DNA from: an uncultured Parasutterella sp.
GTDB lineage: Bacteria > Pseudomonadota > Gammaproteobacteria > Burkholderiales > Burkholderiaceae_F
Direction of reading: 5' to 3'
Assembly (NCBI GenBank): GCA_900766055.1
Contig: CAAFTZ010000002.1
Span: forward strand, 1-64,000
DNA length: 64,000 nt
Part shown: positions 16,191 to 25,947 of the stretch, piece by piece
Numbering within the stretch: the first letter of the stretch is position 1
Layout of the letters: every line of letters begins with the position of its first letter
Notes under the pieces: generated by a model
What the model was told of the DNA's origin: nothing
The model's database searches: none
Seen by the model: only the letters and a program-made list of their open reading frames with translations
Translations under genes and position numbers: made by a program

Positions 16191-16211
16191 TTCCGACTAA
16201 ATGAATCGGAA
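16191..16211. promoter_or_regulatory. Downstream IscR-type operator over the isc start site
   Basis: TTCCGACTA-AATGAA-TCGGAA: the same arms, same spacer length and same first nine bases as the upstream site. The two centres are 38 bp apart. Confidence 0.7.
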
Positions 16212-16216
16212 TAAAG

Positions 16217-16672
16217 ATGAAACTCACTACTAAAGGCCGTTTTGCCGTTACCGCAATGCTTGATATTGCTCTCCATGACCCGGAAGAGTACGTATCCATC
16301 GCTGCGATCGGGGACAGACGTCATCTTTCAAGTGCCTATCTTGAGCAGATCTTCGGAAAGCTGCGCAGGGCTGGTCTCCTTGAAGGTGTGCGCGGCCCTG
16401 CCGGTGGATACCGTTTGGCCAAACCTGCAGATCAGATCACGGTGATCGATATTTTGGAAGCCGTGGACGACCCGCTCGAGAAAGCCAGCTGCGATAAAAA
16501 CAGAGCCGTCTGCGACGGAGAAGGTGAGTGCATCACATTCGATCTTTGGGAAAGCCTCAACGAGGAAATCCGTAAGTTCCTGAAAGGGATCTCGCTGAAA
16601 AACCTGGCTGACAAGAAAAAGCTCAAAGATCAGGGCTTAAGCCCCGTATCCATTATCAAACCGAAGGTTTAA
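16217..16672 (+). CDS. iscR: Fe-S cluster-responsive regulator IscR
   Basis: Rrf2-family winged-helix repressor. When it holds a [2Fe-2S] cluster it represses its own operon. The 151-residue protein begins [19 protein letters not shown], the recognition helix region covers ~28-65 ([15 protein letters not shown]), and cluster cysteines are at 92, 99 and 105. It is the first gene of iscRSUA-hscBA-fdx-iscX. Two operator-like sites at 16153-16211 suggest direct autorepression. Confidence 0.96.
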   Translation: MKLTTKGRFAVTAMLDIALHDPEEYVSIAAIGDRRHLSSAYLEQIFGKLRRAGLLEGVRGPAGGYRLAKPADQITVIDILEAVDDPLEKASCDKNRAVCDGEGECITFDLWESLNEEIRKFLKGISLKNLADKKKLKDQGLSPVSIIKPKV

Positions 16673-16707
16673 TAAATCCCCAATTTATCTCTTCATTGGA
16701 GCTAATC

Positions 16708-17916
16708 ATGAAGTTCCCTATTTACCTTGATTATTCTGCGACTACGCCTGTGGATCCTCGTGTCGTCGATAAGATGATTCCTTTCCTCTACGAGAATTTC
16801 GGCAACGCCGCCAGTACGAGCCACGAATACGGCTGGAAGGCTAAAGAAGCTGTTGAAAACGCTCGTGCCGAAGTTGCAGCTTTGATCAATGCCGATCCGA
16901 AAGAAATCGTCTGGACCAGCGGCGCTACCGAAAGCGACAACCTTGCGATCAAAGGTGCAGCTCGTTTCCATAAGGACAAAGGCAAGCATTTAATCACGGT
17001 AAAGACCGAACACAAAGCCGTGCTGGACTCCATGCGAGAACTTGAACGCGAAGGCTTTGAAGTGACATACATGGACGTCGGCAAGGACGGCCTTTTGGAC
17101 CTCGACGCTTTGGCCAAAGCCATGGGTCCGGATACTACCTTGGTTTCCGTGATGGCCGTCAACAATGAAATCGGCGTCATTCAAGACATCGAAAAAATCG
17201 GTGAAATGTGCCGTGAACGCGGAATCCTGTTCCACGTCGACGCCACTCAGGCCGCCGGCAAGATCCCTCTGGATATGGAAAAACTCAAGGTTGATCTGAT
17301 GAGCCTTTCCGCCCACAAGTTATACGGACCGAAGGGAATGGGCGCTCTTTATGTTCGCCGCAAACCGCGTGCTCGTATTGAAGCCATCATTCATGGCGGC
17401 GGTCACGAAAGAGGCATGCGCTCAGGCACACTCGCCACACACCAGATCGTCGGTATGGGCGAAGCCTACAGACTGTGCCGCCTAGAAATGGACGAAGAAA
17501 TGAAACGTATCGGCGCTCTTCGCGACAGACTTTGGAAAGGCTTGAGCGAAATCGAAGCCGTTCATGTTAACGGAAGCATGGAACACAGAGCACCTTTCAA
17601 CCTCAACGTCAGCTTCGCGTTTGTTGAAGGTGAAGCCCTCATGGCCAGCTGCCCTGAAATCGCAGTTTCCTCCGGTTCTGCCTGTACCTCAGCCAGCTTG
17701 GAACCATCCTACGTTCTGCGTGCCCTCGGTATTGATGACGAACTCGCTCACAGCTCCATCCGCTTCAGCTTAGGCCGCTTCACGACGGAAGAAGAGATTG
17801 ACTACACCGTCAAGCTCATCAAAGAAAAGGTTGCACAGCTTCGTGAAATGTCCCCGCTTTGGGAAATGTACAAGGAAGGCGTGGACATGAAACAAGTTAA
17901 ATGGACAGAACACTAA
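16708..17916 (+). CDS. iscS: Cysteine desulfurase IscS
   Basis: PLP enzyme that takes sulfur from cysteine as a persulfide and passes it to IscU, and also to tRNA thiolation enzymes. The 402-residue protein begins [20 protein letters not shown]. The cofactor lysine is in [11 protein letters not shown] near 206 and the persulfide Cys is in [14 protein letters not shown] near 326. The ATG at 16708 has GGAG 7 bases before it. An in-frame TTG at 16696 overlaps that site and is not used. A 35-base gap separates it from iscR. Confidence 0.97.
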   Translation: MKFPIYLDYSATTPVDPRVVDKMIPFLYENFGNAASTSHEYGWKAKEAVENARAEVAALINADPKEIVWTSGATESDNLAIKGAARFHKDKGKHLITVKTEHKAVLDSMRELEREGFEVTYMDVGKDGLLDLDALAKAMGPDTTLVSVMAVNNEIGVIQDIEKIGEMCRERGILFHVDATQAAGKIPLDMEKLKVDLMSLSAHKLYGPKGMGALYVRRKPRARIEAIIHGGGHERGMRSGTLATHQIVGMGEAYRLCRLEMDEEMKRIGALRDRLWKGLSEIEAVHVNGSMEHRAPFNLNVSFAFVEGEALMASCPEIAVSSGSACTSASLEPSYVLRALGIDDELAHSSIRFSLGRFTTEEEIDYTVKLIKEKVAQLREMSPLWEMYKEGVDMKQVKWTEH

Positions 17917-17931
17917 TAAGGAAAGAAAAGA

Positions 17932-18327
17932 ATGCAATACAGCGATAAAGTGATGGATCATTTCCAGCACCCCAGAAATGTTGGCAGACTGGATAAAAAC
18001 GATCCGAACGTCGGAACCGGTACACGCGGCGCCCCCGCCTGCGGCGACGTTTTAAGCCTGCAGATCAAGGTCAACGACAACGGCGTGATCGAAGACGCTA
18101 AGTTCAAAACCTACGGCTGCACCAGCGCCATCGCTTCCAGCTCTTTGGTCACCGAACTGATCAAGGGCAAGACCTTGGAGGAAGCCGAACAGCTCAAAAA
18201 TACGGCAATTGCCGAAGAACTCGAGCTTCCTCCCGTCAAAATCCACTGTTCCATTCTTGCGGAAGACGCCATCAAGGCCGCAGTGGAAGACTATCGCCAG
18301 AAACAGGCTCAGATTAAGGATAAATAA
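17932..18327 (+). CDS. iscU: Fe-S cluster scaffold IscU
   Basis: Scaffold on which IscS sulfur and iron are built into [2Fe-2S] clusters before transfer by HscA/HscB. The 131-residue protein has the three ligand cysteines: GAPACGDV near 37, [11 protein letters not shown] near 63, and [11 protein letters not shown] near 106. The LPPVKIHCS segment contains the LPPVK motif that HscA grips. Its last base overlaps the iscA ATG. Confidence 0.97.
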   Translation: MQYSDKVMDHFQHPRNVGRLDKNDPNVGTGTRGAPACGDVLSLQIKVNDNGVIEDAKFKTYGCTSAIASSSLVTELIKGKTLEEAEQLKNTAIAEELELPPVKIHCSILAEDAIKAAVEDYRQKQAQIKDK

Positions 18328-18650
18328 TGTCGGTTACATTGACAGAAAAAGCAGCTTCTCACGTTGAAGAATTCCTTCGCAAACGCGGCAAAGGCGTTGG
18401 CCTCAGAGTCGGTGTCAAAACCAGCGGCTGCTCCGGTATGGCTTACGCCTTAGAGTTCGCAGACAAAATTGAACCCGAAGATCAGGTGTACGAAAGCTAC
18501 GGGATCAAAGTAATTGTTGATCCCAAGAGCCTGCCTTATATCAACGGAACCGAATTGGACTTTGTCCGTGAAGGTCTCAATACCGGATTCAAATTCAAGA
18601 ACCCGAACGAGAAAGAAAGCTGCGGCTGCGGCAAGTCTTTCCATGTCTAA
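18327..18650 (+). CDS. iscA: A-type Fe-S carrier IscA
   Basis: Carrier that receives clusters or iron and delivers them to apo-targets. The 107 residues carry the A-type Cys pattern: TSGCSGMAY near 35 and the C-terminal [10 protein letters not shown] near 99-101. The ATG overlaps the iscU stop by one base (TAATG), so the two are translationally coupled. Confidence 0.96.
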   Translation: MSVTLTEKAASHVEEFLRKRGKGVGLRVGVKTSGCSGMAYALEFADKIEPEDQVYESYGIKVIVDPKSLPYINGTELDFVREGLNTGFKFKNPNEKESCGCGKSFHV

Positions 18651-18666
18651 CTGAAACGGAGGCACT

Positions 18667-19167
18667 ATGGCGGCGATGAATCCTTTTGAAATTTTCGGTT
18701 TGAAACCACAGTTCAGAATCGATAAACAAAAGTTGGATGAAAAGTATTTTGAAATTCAAAAAAAGGTTCATCCCGACCGTTTTGCTTCGGCAAGCGATAC
18801 TGAAAAGCGCGTTGCTCAGCAGTGGGCAACGGTGATTAATGACGCTTTTCAGAAGCTCAGCGATCCGATCCAGCGAGGTAAAGCCCTTTGCGCGCTGCGA
18901 GGACACCCCGTTGACGAAGACAGCAGCGGTTCGATTTCTGAAGAGTTTCTTCTTGAGCAGCTGGAACGCCGAGAGGCGATCTCAGATGCAAAGAATTCCG
19001 GGAATACGGCTGAGCTGGAAGTGCTGAAGAAAGCGATTGAAAAAGAAAAGGACGAGCTGCTCAACGAGGTGACAGACGCGTTCGATGTGAAATCTGATGT
19101 CTTGCTGGCGGCGGAGGATTTGAAAAAGGTCATGTTTTTAAATCGCCAGCTACTGGATTTTGAATAA
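18667..19167 (+). CDS. hscB: Fe-S assembly co-chaperone HscB
   Basis: J-domain partner that brings IscU to HscA and stimulates its ATPase. The 166-residue protein has a J domain at ~1-75 with the HPD tripeptide in KKVHPDRF near 38, followed by a helical C-terminal IscU-binding domain. GGAGG lies 4 bases before the ATG. A second ATG three codons in is also possible. It overlaps hscA by one base. Confidence 0.95.
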   Translation: MAAMNPFEIFGLKPQFRIDKQKLDEKYFEIQKKVHPDRFASASDTEKRVAQQWATVINDAFQKLSDPIQRGKALCALRGHPVDEDSSGSISEEFLLEQLERREAISDAKNSGNTAELEVLKKAIEKEKDELLNEVTDAFDVKSDVLLAAEDLKKVMFLNRQLLDFE

Positions 19168-21026
19168 TGTCACTTCTGCAAATTGCCGAACCGGGAATGT
19201 CGACAGCACCGCATGAAGAGCGGTTTGCTGTCGGTATTGATTTGGGCACCACGAATTCATTGGCGGCTACCGTTAGAAACGGTTCTCCCGAAGTTCTCGT
19301 TGACGAAAAGAATCAGAAACTGCTTCCTTCTGTTGTCCACTACGAAAAGAATGGAGGCGTGCTTGTTGGTGAAGAAGCCCGTTCACGTGCAGAAGCAGAT
19401 CCGCTCAACACGATCTCAAGTGTCAAGCGTTTGATGGGCCGAAGCGCTTCTGAGCTGCAGAATAACCGCTACATGCCCTATGACTTCATCAAAGGCGAGG
19501 GTATGGTGAAGCTCAACACGGCACAAGGCGCGAAGAGTCCGGTTGAAGTATCAGCAGAAATCTTAAAAGTCCTCAAAAAACGCGCCGAAGACGCCTTAGG
19601 CGGCGAACTTGTCGGCGCTGTCGTGACGGTACCGGCTTACTTTGATGACGCTCAGCGTCAGGCGACTAAAGACGCCGCTAAGCTTGCTGGTCTGAATGTT
19701 CTTCGTCTTTTGAGCGAGCCGACGGCGGCCGCTTTGGCTTACGGCCTCGATACCGGCGCCGAAGGTCTTTACATCGTTTATGACTTGGGCGGCGGCACGT
19801 TTGACATCTCCGTCCTCCGTCTGCGCAAAGGCGTTTTTGAGGTGCTCGCCACCGGCGGCAACAGCCAGTTAGGCGGCGATGATTTTGACCAGCGTCTCTA
19901 CTGCTGGGTCATTGATCAGGCAGGTCGTCCGCTGCTGACGCATTCCGACAGCCGCATGCTGATGGCAAAAGCCAAGGCAGCCAAAGAAACGCTGACGACG
20001 GAAAAGAAAGCAACGATTCACGCCAAGATTTCCGGCGACAGAATCATCAATGTCACGATTACGCGCGAAGTCTTTGATTCGATCACGCACCACTTAGTAG
20101 CAAGAACCATCGAAGCCACGAAACAGACATTAAAGGACGCAGGTCTCAAACGCGATGAAGTAAAAGGTGTCGTGCTTGTCGGCGGCTCAACGCGCATGCC
20201 CTGCATCCGCAAGGCAGTGGCCGATTATTTTGACCGCGAACCGCTTACCGATATTGACCCGGATGAAGTGGTGGCAATCGGCGCTGCGCTTCAGGCAAAC
20301 CTGCTTGCCGGCAACCGCAGCGACGAAGACTGGCTGCTTCTTGACGTCACGCCGCTTTCCTTGGGTCTTGAAACCATGGGCGGTCTCGTTGAAAAAGTCA
20401 TTCCCCGCAACACGCCGATTCCTGTAGCCATGGCTCAGGACTTCACAACTTTCAAGGACGGTCAGACCGCGATGTCGATCCATGTTCTTCAGGGTGAACG
20501 TGACTTGGTAGAAGAGTGCCGTTCTTTGGCCAAATTCTCTTTGCGCGGCATTCCGCCCAAAGTTGCAGGAGCTGCACGTATTCGTGTGACGTTCCAGGTG
20601 GATGCTGACGGACTGTTGTCGGTCACGGCCCGCGAACAAACCACGGGCGTGGAAGCATCTGTCACGGTCAAACCTTCTTACGGTCTGTCGGAAGATGAAA
20701 TCAGCCGCATGCTGAAAGATTCCTTTGGTCACGCCGAAGAAGATATGAAGCTTCGCGAATTACGCGAGCAGAAAGTTGAAGCCGCTCGCCTTTTGGAAAG
20801 CATTTACTCTGCACTGTCCTCGGACGCCGACCTTCTCAATGAAGCCGAGCGCGCTCAGATCGACGCCAGGATTCAACATCTCGAGACAGTTCGCGCGCAA
20901 GATGACAAGGATGAATTAAAAAATTCGATTTCAGCGCTGTCCGAGGGAACGAAAGACTTTGCTGCACGTCGAATGAACCGTACGATCTTGGAAGCACTCC
21001 AAGGCAAATCTGTTGACGAGGTTTAA
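19167..21026 (+). CDS. hscA: Fe-S assembly Hsp70 chaperone HscA
   Basis: Specialised Hsp70 that uses ATP to release clusters from IscU. The 619 residues show the nucleotide domain with [12 protein letters not shown] near 24, [11 protein letters not shown] near 205 and [10 protein letters not shown] near 335. The interdomain linker [11 protein letters not shown] is near 392 and a substrate domain follows. It is shorter than DnaK at the C-terminus, as HscA proteins are. It is coupled to hscB by a TAATG overlap. Confidence 0.96.
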   Translation: MSLLQIAEPGMSTAPHEERFAVGIDLGTTNSLAATVRNGSPEVLVDEKNQKLLPSVVHYEKNGGVLVGEEARSRAEADPLNTISSVKRLMGRSASELQNNRYMPYDFIKGEGMVKLNTAQGAKSPVEVSAEILKVLKKRAEDALGGELVGAVVTVPAYFDDAQRQATKDAAKLAGLNVLRLLSEPTAAALAYGLDTGAEGLYIVYDLGGGTFDISVLRLRKGVFEVLATGGNSQLGGDDFDQRLYCWVIDQAGRPLLTHSDSRMLMAKAKAAKETLTTEKKATIHAKISGDRIINVTITREVFDSITHHLVARTIEATKQTLKDAGLKRDEVKGVVLVGGSTRMPCIRKAVADYFDREPLTDIDPDEVVAIGAALQANLLAGNRSDEDWLLLDVTPLSLGLETMGGLVEKVIPRNTPIPVAMAQDFTTFKDGQTAMSIHVLQGERDLVEECRSLAKFSLRGIPPKVAGAARIRVTFQVDADGLLSVTAREQTTGVEASVTVKPSYGLSEDEISRMLKDSFGHAEEDMKLRELREQKVEAARLLESIYSALSSDADLLNEAERAQIDARIQHLETVRAQDDKDELKNSISALSEGTKDFAARRMNRTILEALQGKSVDEV

Positions 21027-21028
21027 AA

Positions 21029-21367
21029 ATGCCGAAAGTAACCGTTTTACCGCATCCCGGAATCTGTCCGAACGGGGCTGAGTTTGAAGTCCCCGAAGGT
21101 GCAAACTTAGCTAAAGCTTTGGTCGCAAACGGCGTCAATATTGACCACGCCTGCGAGTTCTCCTGCGCCTGCACGACTTGCCACTGCTACATTGACAAGG
21201 GCTTTGATTCTTTGGAACCGGCAGAAGACGATGAAGAAGATCTGCTTGACCAGGCTTGGGGTCTGAAATCGAACTCACGCCTGACTTGCCAGACAAAAGT
21301 CGGCAAAGAAGACATTACCGTTGAAATTCCGAAATACTCCCGTAATCACGCCAGAGAGAACGAGTAA
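21029..21367 (+). CDS. fdx: ISC-type [2Fe-2S] ferredoxin
   Basis: Electron donor for cluster assembly on IscU. The 112 residues carry the adrenodoxin-type ligand pattern: [16 protein letters not shown] near 40-55 gives C-x5-C-x2-C, and the fourth Cys is in RLTCQTKV near 90. The acidic surface segment [11 protein letters not shown] near 70 is typical of the contact with IscS. It overlaps iscX by one base. Confidence 0.96.
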   Translation: MPKVTVLPHPGICPNGAEFEVPEGANLAKALVANGVNIDHACEFSCACTTCHCYIDKGFDSLEPAEDDEEDLLDQAWGLKSNSRLTCQTKVGKEDITVEIPKYSRNHARENE

Positions 21368-21567
21368 TGAAGCTGACTTGGAAGGATCCGCGTGCGATTG
21401 CGGAAGAGCTGTATGGCGAAAATCCGGACTTAGATCCGCTGACGATCAGCTTTGAGAAGATGCATGCAATGATCGTCGCGCTTCCGGATTTTGATGATGA
21501 TCCGGAAGCAAGCAACGAAAAAATACTGGAAGCCATCCTGGTCGCTTGGATGGACGAAAGAGATTAG
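21367..21567 (+). CDS. iscX: IscX, small acidic IscS-binding protein
   Basis: A 66-residue acidic protein that in E. coli binds IscS and tunes cluster assembly with iron. The whole sequence fits the family, including [15 protein letters not shown] at the N-terminus and the [14 protein letters not shown] end. It is the last gene of the isc operon. A Nudix gene converges on it with only 3 bases between the two stops, so there is no room for a dedicated terminator. Confidence 0.94.
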   Translation: MKLTWKDPRAIAEELYGENPDLDPLTISFEKMHAMIVALPDFDDDPEASNEKILEAILVAWMDERD

Positions 21568-21570
21568 TGT

Positions 21571-22410
21571 TTAGACGGCCGGCTGATCCAAAAGATCAAG
21601 CAGGCCTTCCTGCCAGGCTAAGCCGGCTAAAACAGCAAGGGACGATTCGAATGTGAATCGTCCTTTTTCTATGCGCTCAATAATCGCTTCGGGTTCTAAG
21701 AGTTCAAAGCACTCGACCTCGCCGTCCATGTTGTGAGGATGGAAAGAGTCTTCAACATAAGCATTGCAGATGTAAGCGATTTCTCGCATCCAGCCTTCAT
21801 GAACAGGACGCGAAATGATATTGCGCGCGCTAAAAGAGATTTCAAGGGAACCCGGTGTCACACCGGCTTCTTCAAATGCTTCGCGTTCCATGGCAAGTCC
21901 GAAAGGCTCGCCTGCTCCGACTAGACCTGCAGCACAGTTATCCCAATAACCAGGGCCGATCGCTTTCTTGAAAGAACGCTGAGCCACCCACATCCTGCCG
22001 TCACGCGTGAACGGATTCAGGTGAACGGCAAAGGTATTAAAGGCGAAGGGACGGCACATTGCACGCTCAATAACGATCAAAGGCGACTCGCAGGCAATGT
22101 CATCCGAAGCAGTAACGGAAAGCAGTTCATCTCGCCAGGCAAAGACTTTGTCCGCGCCTTTATAAAGGTGCGAAATCGCTGCCAGACGGCGCGAAGCCTG
22201 TCCGGAGTCTTCCGCGGTAAATACGAAAGTATCCGGACGGATGTCACAGAAGCGAAAGGTACTCGCTAAAAACTCGGCATCAGTTCGTTCAATGTGCCCG
22301 GCTCGTACGTCGTTAAAGTAAAACGGAATACGAGAGGAGGGCACGGGAACTTCGGCCATGCCGTAAAGCTCTTTTAACAGAGCGGCGATTTTCAGCTTCC
22401 TTTCGCTCAT
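21571..22410 (-). CDS. Nudix hydrolase with N-terminal DUF4743-like domain
   Basis: A 279-residue cytoplasmic hydrolase. The Nudix box is intact: GLVGAGE followed seven residues later by REAFEEAGV (near 165-187), giving G-x5-E-x7-RE-x2-EE-x-G. The ~110-residue N-terminal part resembles the DUF4743 domain found on plant and bacterial Nudix proteins related to thiamine pyrophosphokinase-linked hydrolases. The substrate cannot be read from sequence. It lies 5 bases after lysS on the same strand and ends against iscX. Confidence 0.85.
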   Translation of the reverse strand: MSERKLKIAALLKELYGMAEVPVPSSRIPFYFNDVRAGHIERTDAEFLASTFRFCDIRPDTFVFTAEDSGQASRRLAAISHLYKGADKVFAWRDELLSVTASDDIACESPLIVIERAMCRPFAFNTFAVHLNPFTRDGRMWVAQRSFKKAIGPGYWDNCAAGLVGAGEPFGLAMEREAFEEAGVTPGSLEISFSARNIISRPVHEGWMREIAYICNAYVEDSFHPHNMDGEVECFELLEPEAIIERIEKGRFTFESSLAVLAGLAWQEGLLDLLDQPAV

Positions 22411-22415
22411 GATTC

Positions 22416-23939
22416 TTAGACCTCAGGACGCATATGCGGGAAGAGCAGAACGTCACGGATGCTCGGAGAGTCGGTAAGCAGCATGACAAAGCGGTCTAAG
22501 CCCACGCCGCAGCCGCCTGTCGGAGGCAGACCGTATTCCAGTGCGCGGACGTAGTCGGCGTCGTAGTACATGGCTTCATCATCGCCGCTGGCTTTCAGTT
22601 TTGCCTGAGCCATGAAGCGAGCAGCCTGGTCCTGCGGGTCGTTCAGCTCGGAGAAGCCGTTGGCGGTTTCGCGGCCGGCCATGAAGAGTTCGAAACGCTC
22701 GGTGATGCCGGGAACCTTGTCGGAGGCGCGAGCCAGCGGAGAAATCTCAACCGGGTAGTCAATGATGTAAGTCGGCTGAATGAGTTTGGATTCAGCAACG
22801 GCTTCAAACATGGCCATCTGCAGAGCGCCGACGCCGGCGTCAGCCTTAGCAGGTTCACCCAGGCGCTTGAGTTCTTCCTGCATGAAGTCCTTGTCTTCGA
22901 GCTGCTCAGCGGTGTACTGAGGAGCGTACTTCAGAACGGCTTCCTTAGCAGTCAGGCGATCAAACGGTTTTGTGAGGTCGATGGTATGACCCTGATACTG
23001 AATGATAGCGGCACCGATAGTCTTTTCAGCGACGGTGCGCAGAAGTTTTTCGGTGTAGTCCATGAGCCAGTGGTATTCCTTGTAGGCTGCATAGAACTCC
23101 ATCATTGTGAATTCAGGGTTGTGGCGAACGTCAACGCCTTCGTTGCGGAAGGAGCGGTTGAGTTCAAAAACGCGTTCAAAGCCACCGACCACTAAGCGCT
23201 TCAGATAAAGTTCCGGAGCAATACGCAGATACATATCCATGTCGAGCGCATTGTGGTGTGTGATGAACGGCTTAGCGTTCGCACCGCCGGGGATCGGATG
23301 GAGCATCGGAGTTTCCACTTCCATGAAGTGATGTTCCATCATGAATTTACGGGTTTCGGCGATGGCCTTGGAACGGATCATGAAGGTGCGGCGTGTGCTT
23401 TCGTTCATGATCAGGTCAACATAGCGCTGACGATAACGGGTTTCCGGATCGGAGAGACCGTGGAATTTGTCGGGAAGCGGACGAATGTTCTTGGTTAGCA
23501 GACGGAAGTTCTTAACGCGGACGGAAAGCTCTCCGGTTTTGGTGAAGAACAGTGTGCCTGTAGCGCCGACGATATCTCCGATATCAACCATTTTCTTGAA
23601 GAAGTCGTAAGTTTCATCGCCGACCTCAGCCTTGGTGATGAAGAACTGGATGTGATCGGTGCCGTCTTTAACGGTCAGGAAGCTGGCTTTGCCCATGACG
23701 CGCTTGAGCATGACGCGGCCGGCGACAGTGACTTCGACCGGAGCAGCTTCAAGCTCTTCCGGAGTTTTGCTGCCGTTGGCAGCGCGCACTTCTTCAATGC
23801 GGTCTTTCTGAACGAAATCATTCGGATAAGCAACGCCTTCGGCTCTGAGTTTGTCGAGTTTGGCTAAGCGTTCGGCAATGATATGGTTCTCAGTCTCAAG
23901 AACGTCTTCTTTTTTGACGGTTTCTTTCTGGTTTTCCAC
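22416..23939 (-). CDS. lysS: Lysyl-tRNA synthetase (class II)
   Basis: Charges tRNA-Lys. The 507-residue class II enzyme has an N-terminal OB-fold anticodon domain at ~60-170 and the catalytic core with motif 1 around [20 protein letters not shown], motif 2 [20 protein letters not shown] near 260-280, and motif 3 [13 protein letters not shown] near 485. The GTG at 23939 is chosen because GGAG lies 6 bases before it. A TTG at 23951 overlaps that site. With this start the gene begins one base after the stop of the dehydrogenase gene upstream. Confidence 0.96.
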   Translation of the reverse strand: MENQKETVKKEDVLETENHIIAERLAKLDKLRAEGVAYPNDFVQKDRIEEVRAANGSKTPEELEAAPVEVTVAGRVMLKRVMGKASFLTVKDGTDHIQFFITKAEVGDETYDFFKKMVDIGDIVGATGTLFFTKTGELSVRVKNFRLLTKNIRPLPDKFHGLSDPETRYRQRYVDLIMNESTRRTFMIRSKAIAETRKFMMEHHFMEVETPMLHPIPGGANAKPFITHHNALDMDMYLRIAPELYLKRLVVGGFERVFELNRSFRNEGVDVRHNPEFTMMEFYAAYKEYHWLMDYTEKLLRTVAEKTIGAAIIQYQGHTIDLTKPFDRLTAKEAVLKYAPQYTAEQLEDKDFMQEELKRLGEPAKADAGVGALQMAMFEAVAESKLIQPTYIIDYPVEISPLARASDKVPGITERFELFMAGRETANGFSELNDPQDQAARFMAQAKLKASGDDEAMYYDADYVRALEYGLPPTGGCGVGLDRFVMLLTDSPSIRDVLLFPHMRPEV

Positions 23940-23940
23940 T

Positions 23941-24708
23941 TTAGTCTCCAACAGAAATATTGCGAATATCCGAGATGGGCTCTTTGCCGAACTCGTCGCT
24001 GTTGAGGTAATTTAAAAGTCGTTTGGCAGTGTCTTCGGCGCTCTGAAGCTTTCCGTCTTTTGCTAAGTCGATAAACCGGTCAACGTTGGGAAAATCTTCC
24101 TTAGACGAAGCACGGATGCAGCCCTGCATGTCAGTGTTCACAACGCCCGGAGCGACGGCGCTCAGACGTGCGGGATTGGGTTTGCCAAGCTGATCTTCAG
24201 CTGTCACGGCGGTAAAGCGGTCAAGCGCTGCTTTGGTTGAACAGTACATGGCCCAGCCCGGAACGGACTTGCGGCCGGCGCCAGAAGAGATATTCATGAC
24301 GCGGCGCTCGCCTTTCCAGCTGCGCGTTTCATTCAGGAAAGCCTGAGTCAGAAGCACCGGGATTTCAAAGTTAACGCGAATGCAGTCAACGGCTGCCTGC
24401 GGGGATGCGTTTTCGATCGGACCGACAGGACCGAGCACGCCGGCGTTGTTGATCAGAATCAGACGGTCATGTTCAGCGTATTCCTTATCGGAAAGCAGCC
24501 ACATCAAAAGCTCGACGGCGCCTTTACGGTCAAGCAGGTCAGCCGTAAACTGGATGAAATTGCAGCCGATCTTATCGGCTTCTTCCACCAAAGCCTTGGA
24601 AGGACGGCGTTCCATCGTAACGACGGTGTCGCCGGCCTTAAGCGACTGACGGGTTAATTCAAAGCCGAGCCCTTTAGAGGCACCGGTAATAATGGTGAGA
24701 GTCTTCAA
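23941..24708 (-). CDS. Short-chain dehydrogenase/reductase
   Basis: A 255-residue classical SDR oxidoreductase. It has a cofactor loop TGASKGLG near the N-terminus, NNAG near 90, a catalytic Ser (NISSGAG) near 142, and YCSTKAA giving the Tyr-x3-Lys pair near 157. The Arg in MERRPSK after the second strand favours NADPH, which is inference. The substrate is unknown. A C-terminal half resembling sepiapterin-reductase-like SDRs is possible but unproven. The TTG at 24708 is preferred because GGAG lies 7 bases before it. A TTG at 24714 overlaps the prfB stop. Confidence 0.85.
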   Translation of the reverse strand: MKTLTIITGASKGLGFELTRQSLKAGDTVVTMERRPSKALVEEADKIGCNFIQFTADLLDRKGAVELLMWLLSDKEYAEHDRLILINNAGVLGPVGPIENASPQAAVDCIRVNFEIPVLLTQAFLNETRSWKGERRVMNISSGAGRKSVPGWAMYCSTKAALDRFTAVTAEDQLGKPNPARLSAVAPGVVNTDMQGCIRASSKEDFPNVDRFIDLAKDGKLQSAEDTAKRLLNYLNSDEFGKEPISDIRNISVGD

Positions 24709-24710
24709 GC

Positions 24711-25815
24711 TCAAACTCCTTGCTTGAGGCTGGCCTCGATAAAGGATTCCAAAGCACCGTCTAAAACGGCAGCCGTGTTGCCGGTTTCGACATTGGTACG
24801 CAGGTCTTTGACGCGGGACTGATCCAACACGTAAGAACGGATCTGGTGACCCCAGGAAATATCGCTCTTATTGTCTTCCAATGCCTGCTGGGTAGCCTGG
24901 CGTTTGCGGAGCTCGGCTTCATAAAGACGGCTCTTCAAAATCGTCATGGCCTCTTCCTTGTTCTGATGCTGGCTTCGGCTGGTCTGGCTGACAGCGACTA
25001 TGCCGGTCGGAATATGCGTGATACGAACGGCGGAGTCGGTCTTCTGAATGTGCTGACCGCCGGCGCCGGAGGCGCGGAACGTGTCAATACGCAGATCGGC
25101 CGGATTGACTTCGACTTCAAAAGAATCGTCGACTTCGGGAACGACGAACACAGAAGCAAAAGACGTATGACGGCGTGCGTTGGAGTCGAACGGGCTCTTA
25201 CGGACTAAGCGGTGAATACCGGTCTCGGTTCTGAGCCATCCATAGGCATAGTCGCCAGTGATTTTGATCGTGCAGCCTTTAATGCCGGCCACATCGCCTT
25301 CGGTTTCTTCAACAATCTCGGGCTTAAAGCCTTGGCGTTCCGCAAACTTGATGTACATACGCTCAAGCATGCTCGCCCAGTCCTGCGCTTCGGTCCCGCC
25401 GGCGCCGGCCTGAATTTCCAGGAAGCAGTTGGCTTCGTCATGTTCCTGATTGAACATACGCTGGAATTCGAGATGTTCGACCGCTTTCTTGAGGTTGTTG
25501 ATATCGGCTTCTACCGCTTCCAGAGACGCATCATCGTTCTCTTCTTTGGCCATTTCAAATAATTCCAAAGCATCGGAAAGGCCGGTAGTTAAGTGTTTGA
25601 TGGTAAGGACAACGTCTTCGAGACGTTTCTTTTCTTTGCTCAGCTGCTGAGCACGCTCTTGATCAGACCAGATGCTCGGGTCTTCGAGCGCTTGATTGAC
25701 TTCTTCTAAACGACGCTCTTTCTGGTCGTAGTCAAAGATACCTCCGCAGCTCTTCGGTGCGAGCTTGAAGGTCCTCGGCGGTGGTGCCGATTAGGTTTAA
25801 ACGTTCAACTTCCAT
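24711..25815 (-). CDS. prfB: Peptide chain release factor 2, with programmed +1 frameshift
   Basis: Recognises UGA and UAA stops and releases the peptide. Reading must shift: 27 codons from ATG 25815 end in TAT CTT TGA (TGA at 25734-25732), preceded by the internal Shine-Dalgarno-like CGGAGG. After skipping base 25734 the second frame runs from 25733 to 24711. The joined product has 367 residues. It contains the SPF stop-recognition tripeptide in [12 protein letters not shown] near 200 and the catalytic GGQ in [11 protein letters not shown] near 250. Low RF2 increases shifting, which is classic autoregulation. The stop overlaps the next gene region. Confidence 0.97.
25735..25748 (-). promoter_or_regulatory. 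RF2 frameshift stimulator
   Basis: On the minus strand CGGAGG, then TATCTT, immediately before TGAC. The stimulator pairs with 16S rRNA while CTT sits in the P site and UGA in the A site. Confidence 0.9.
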
Positions 25816-25860
25816 TTCTTAACGCGTTGATATTAAAAAGAACCTTCAATTATATAAGAG

Positions 25861-25903
25861 CGGACCCACTCCTTAACCCGTACAGCGGGCGGAAATGGGT
25901 CCG
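25861..25903 (-). terminator. Hairpin between recJ and prfB
   Basis: An 8-bp outer stem CGGACCCA/TGGGTCCG (25861-25868 with 25896-25903) with an inner CCCG/CGGG stem. It lies 44 bases past the recJ stop. On the minus strand only CTCTTATAT follows, so termination is uncertain. TATAAT just beyond may be the prfB -10. Confidence 0.45.
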
Positions 25904-25947
25904 TTTTATCTCAATTGTGTAAGTTTGTTTGCACGACAGAAAAACCG

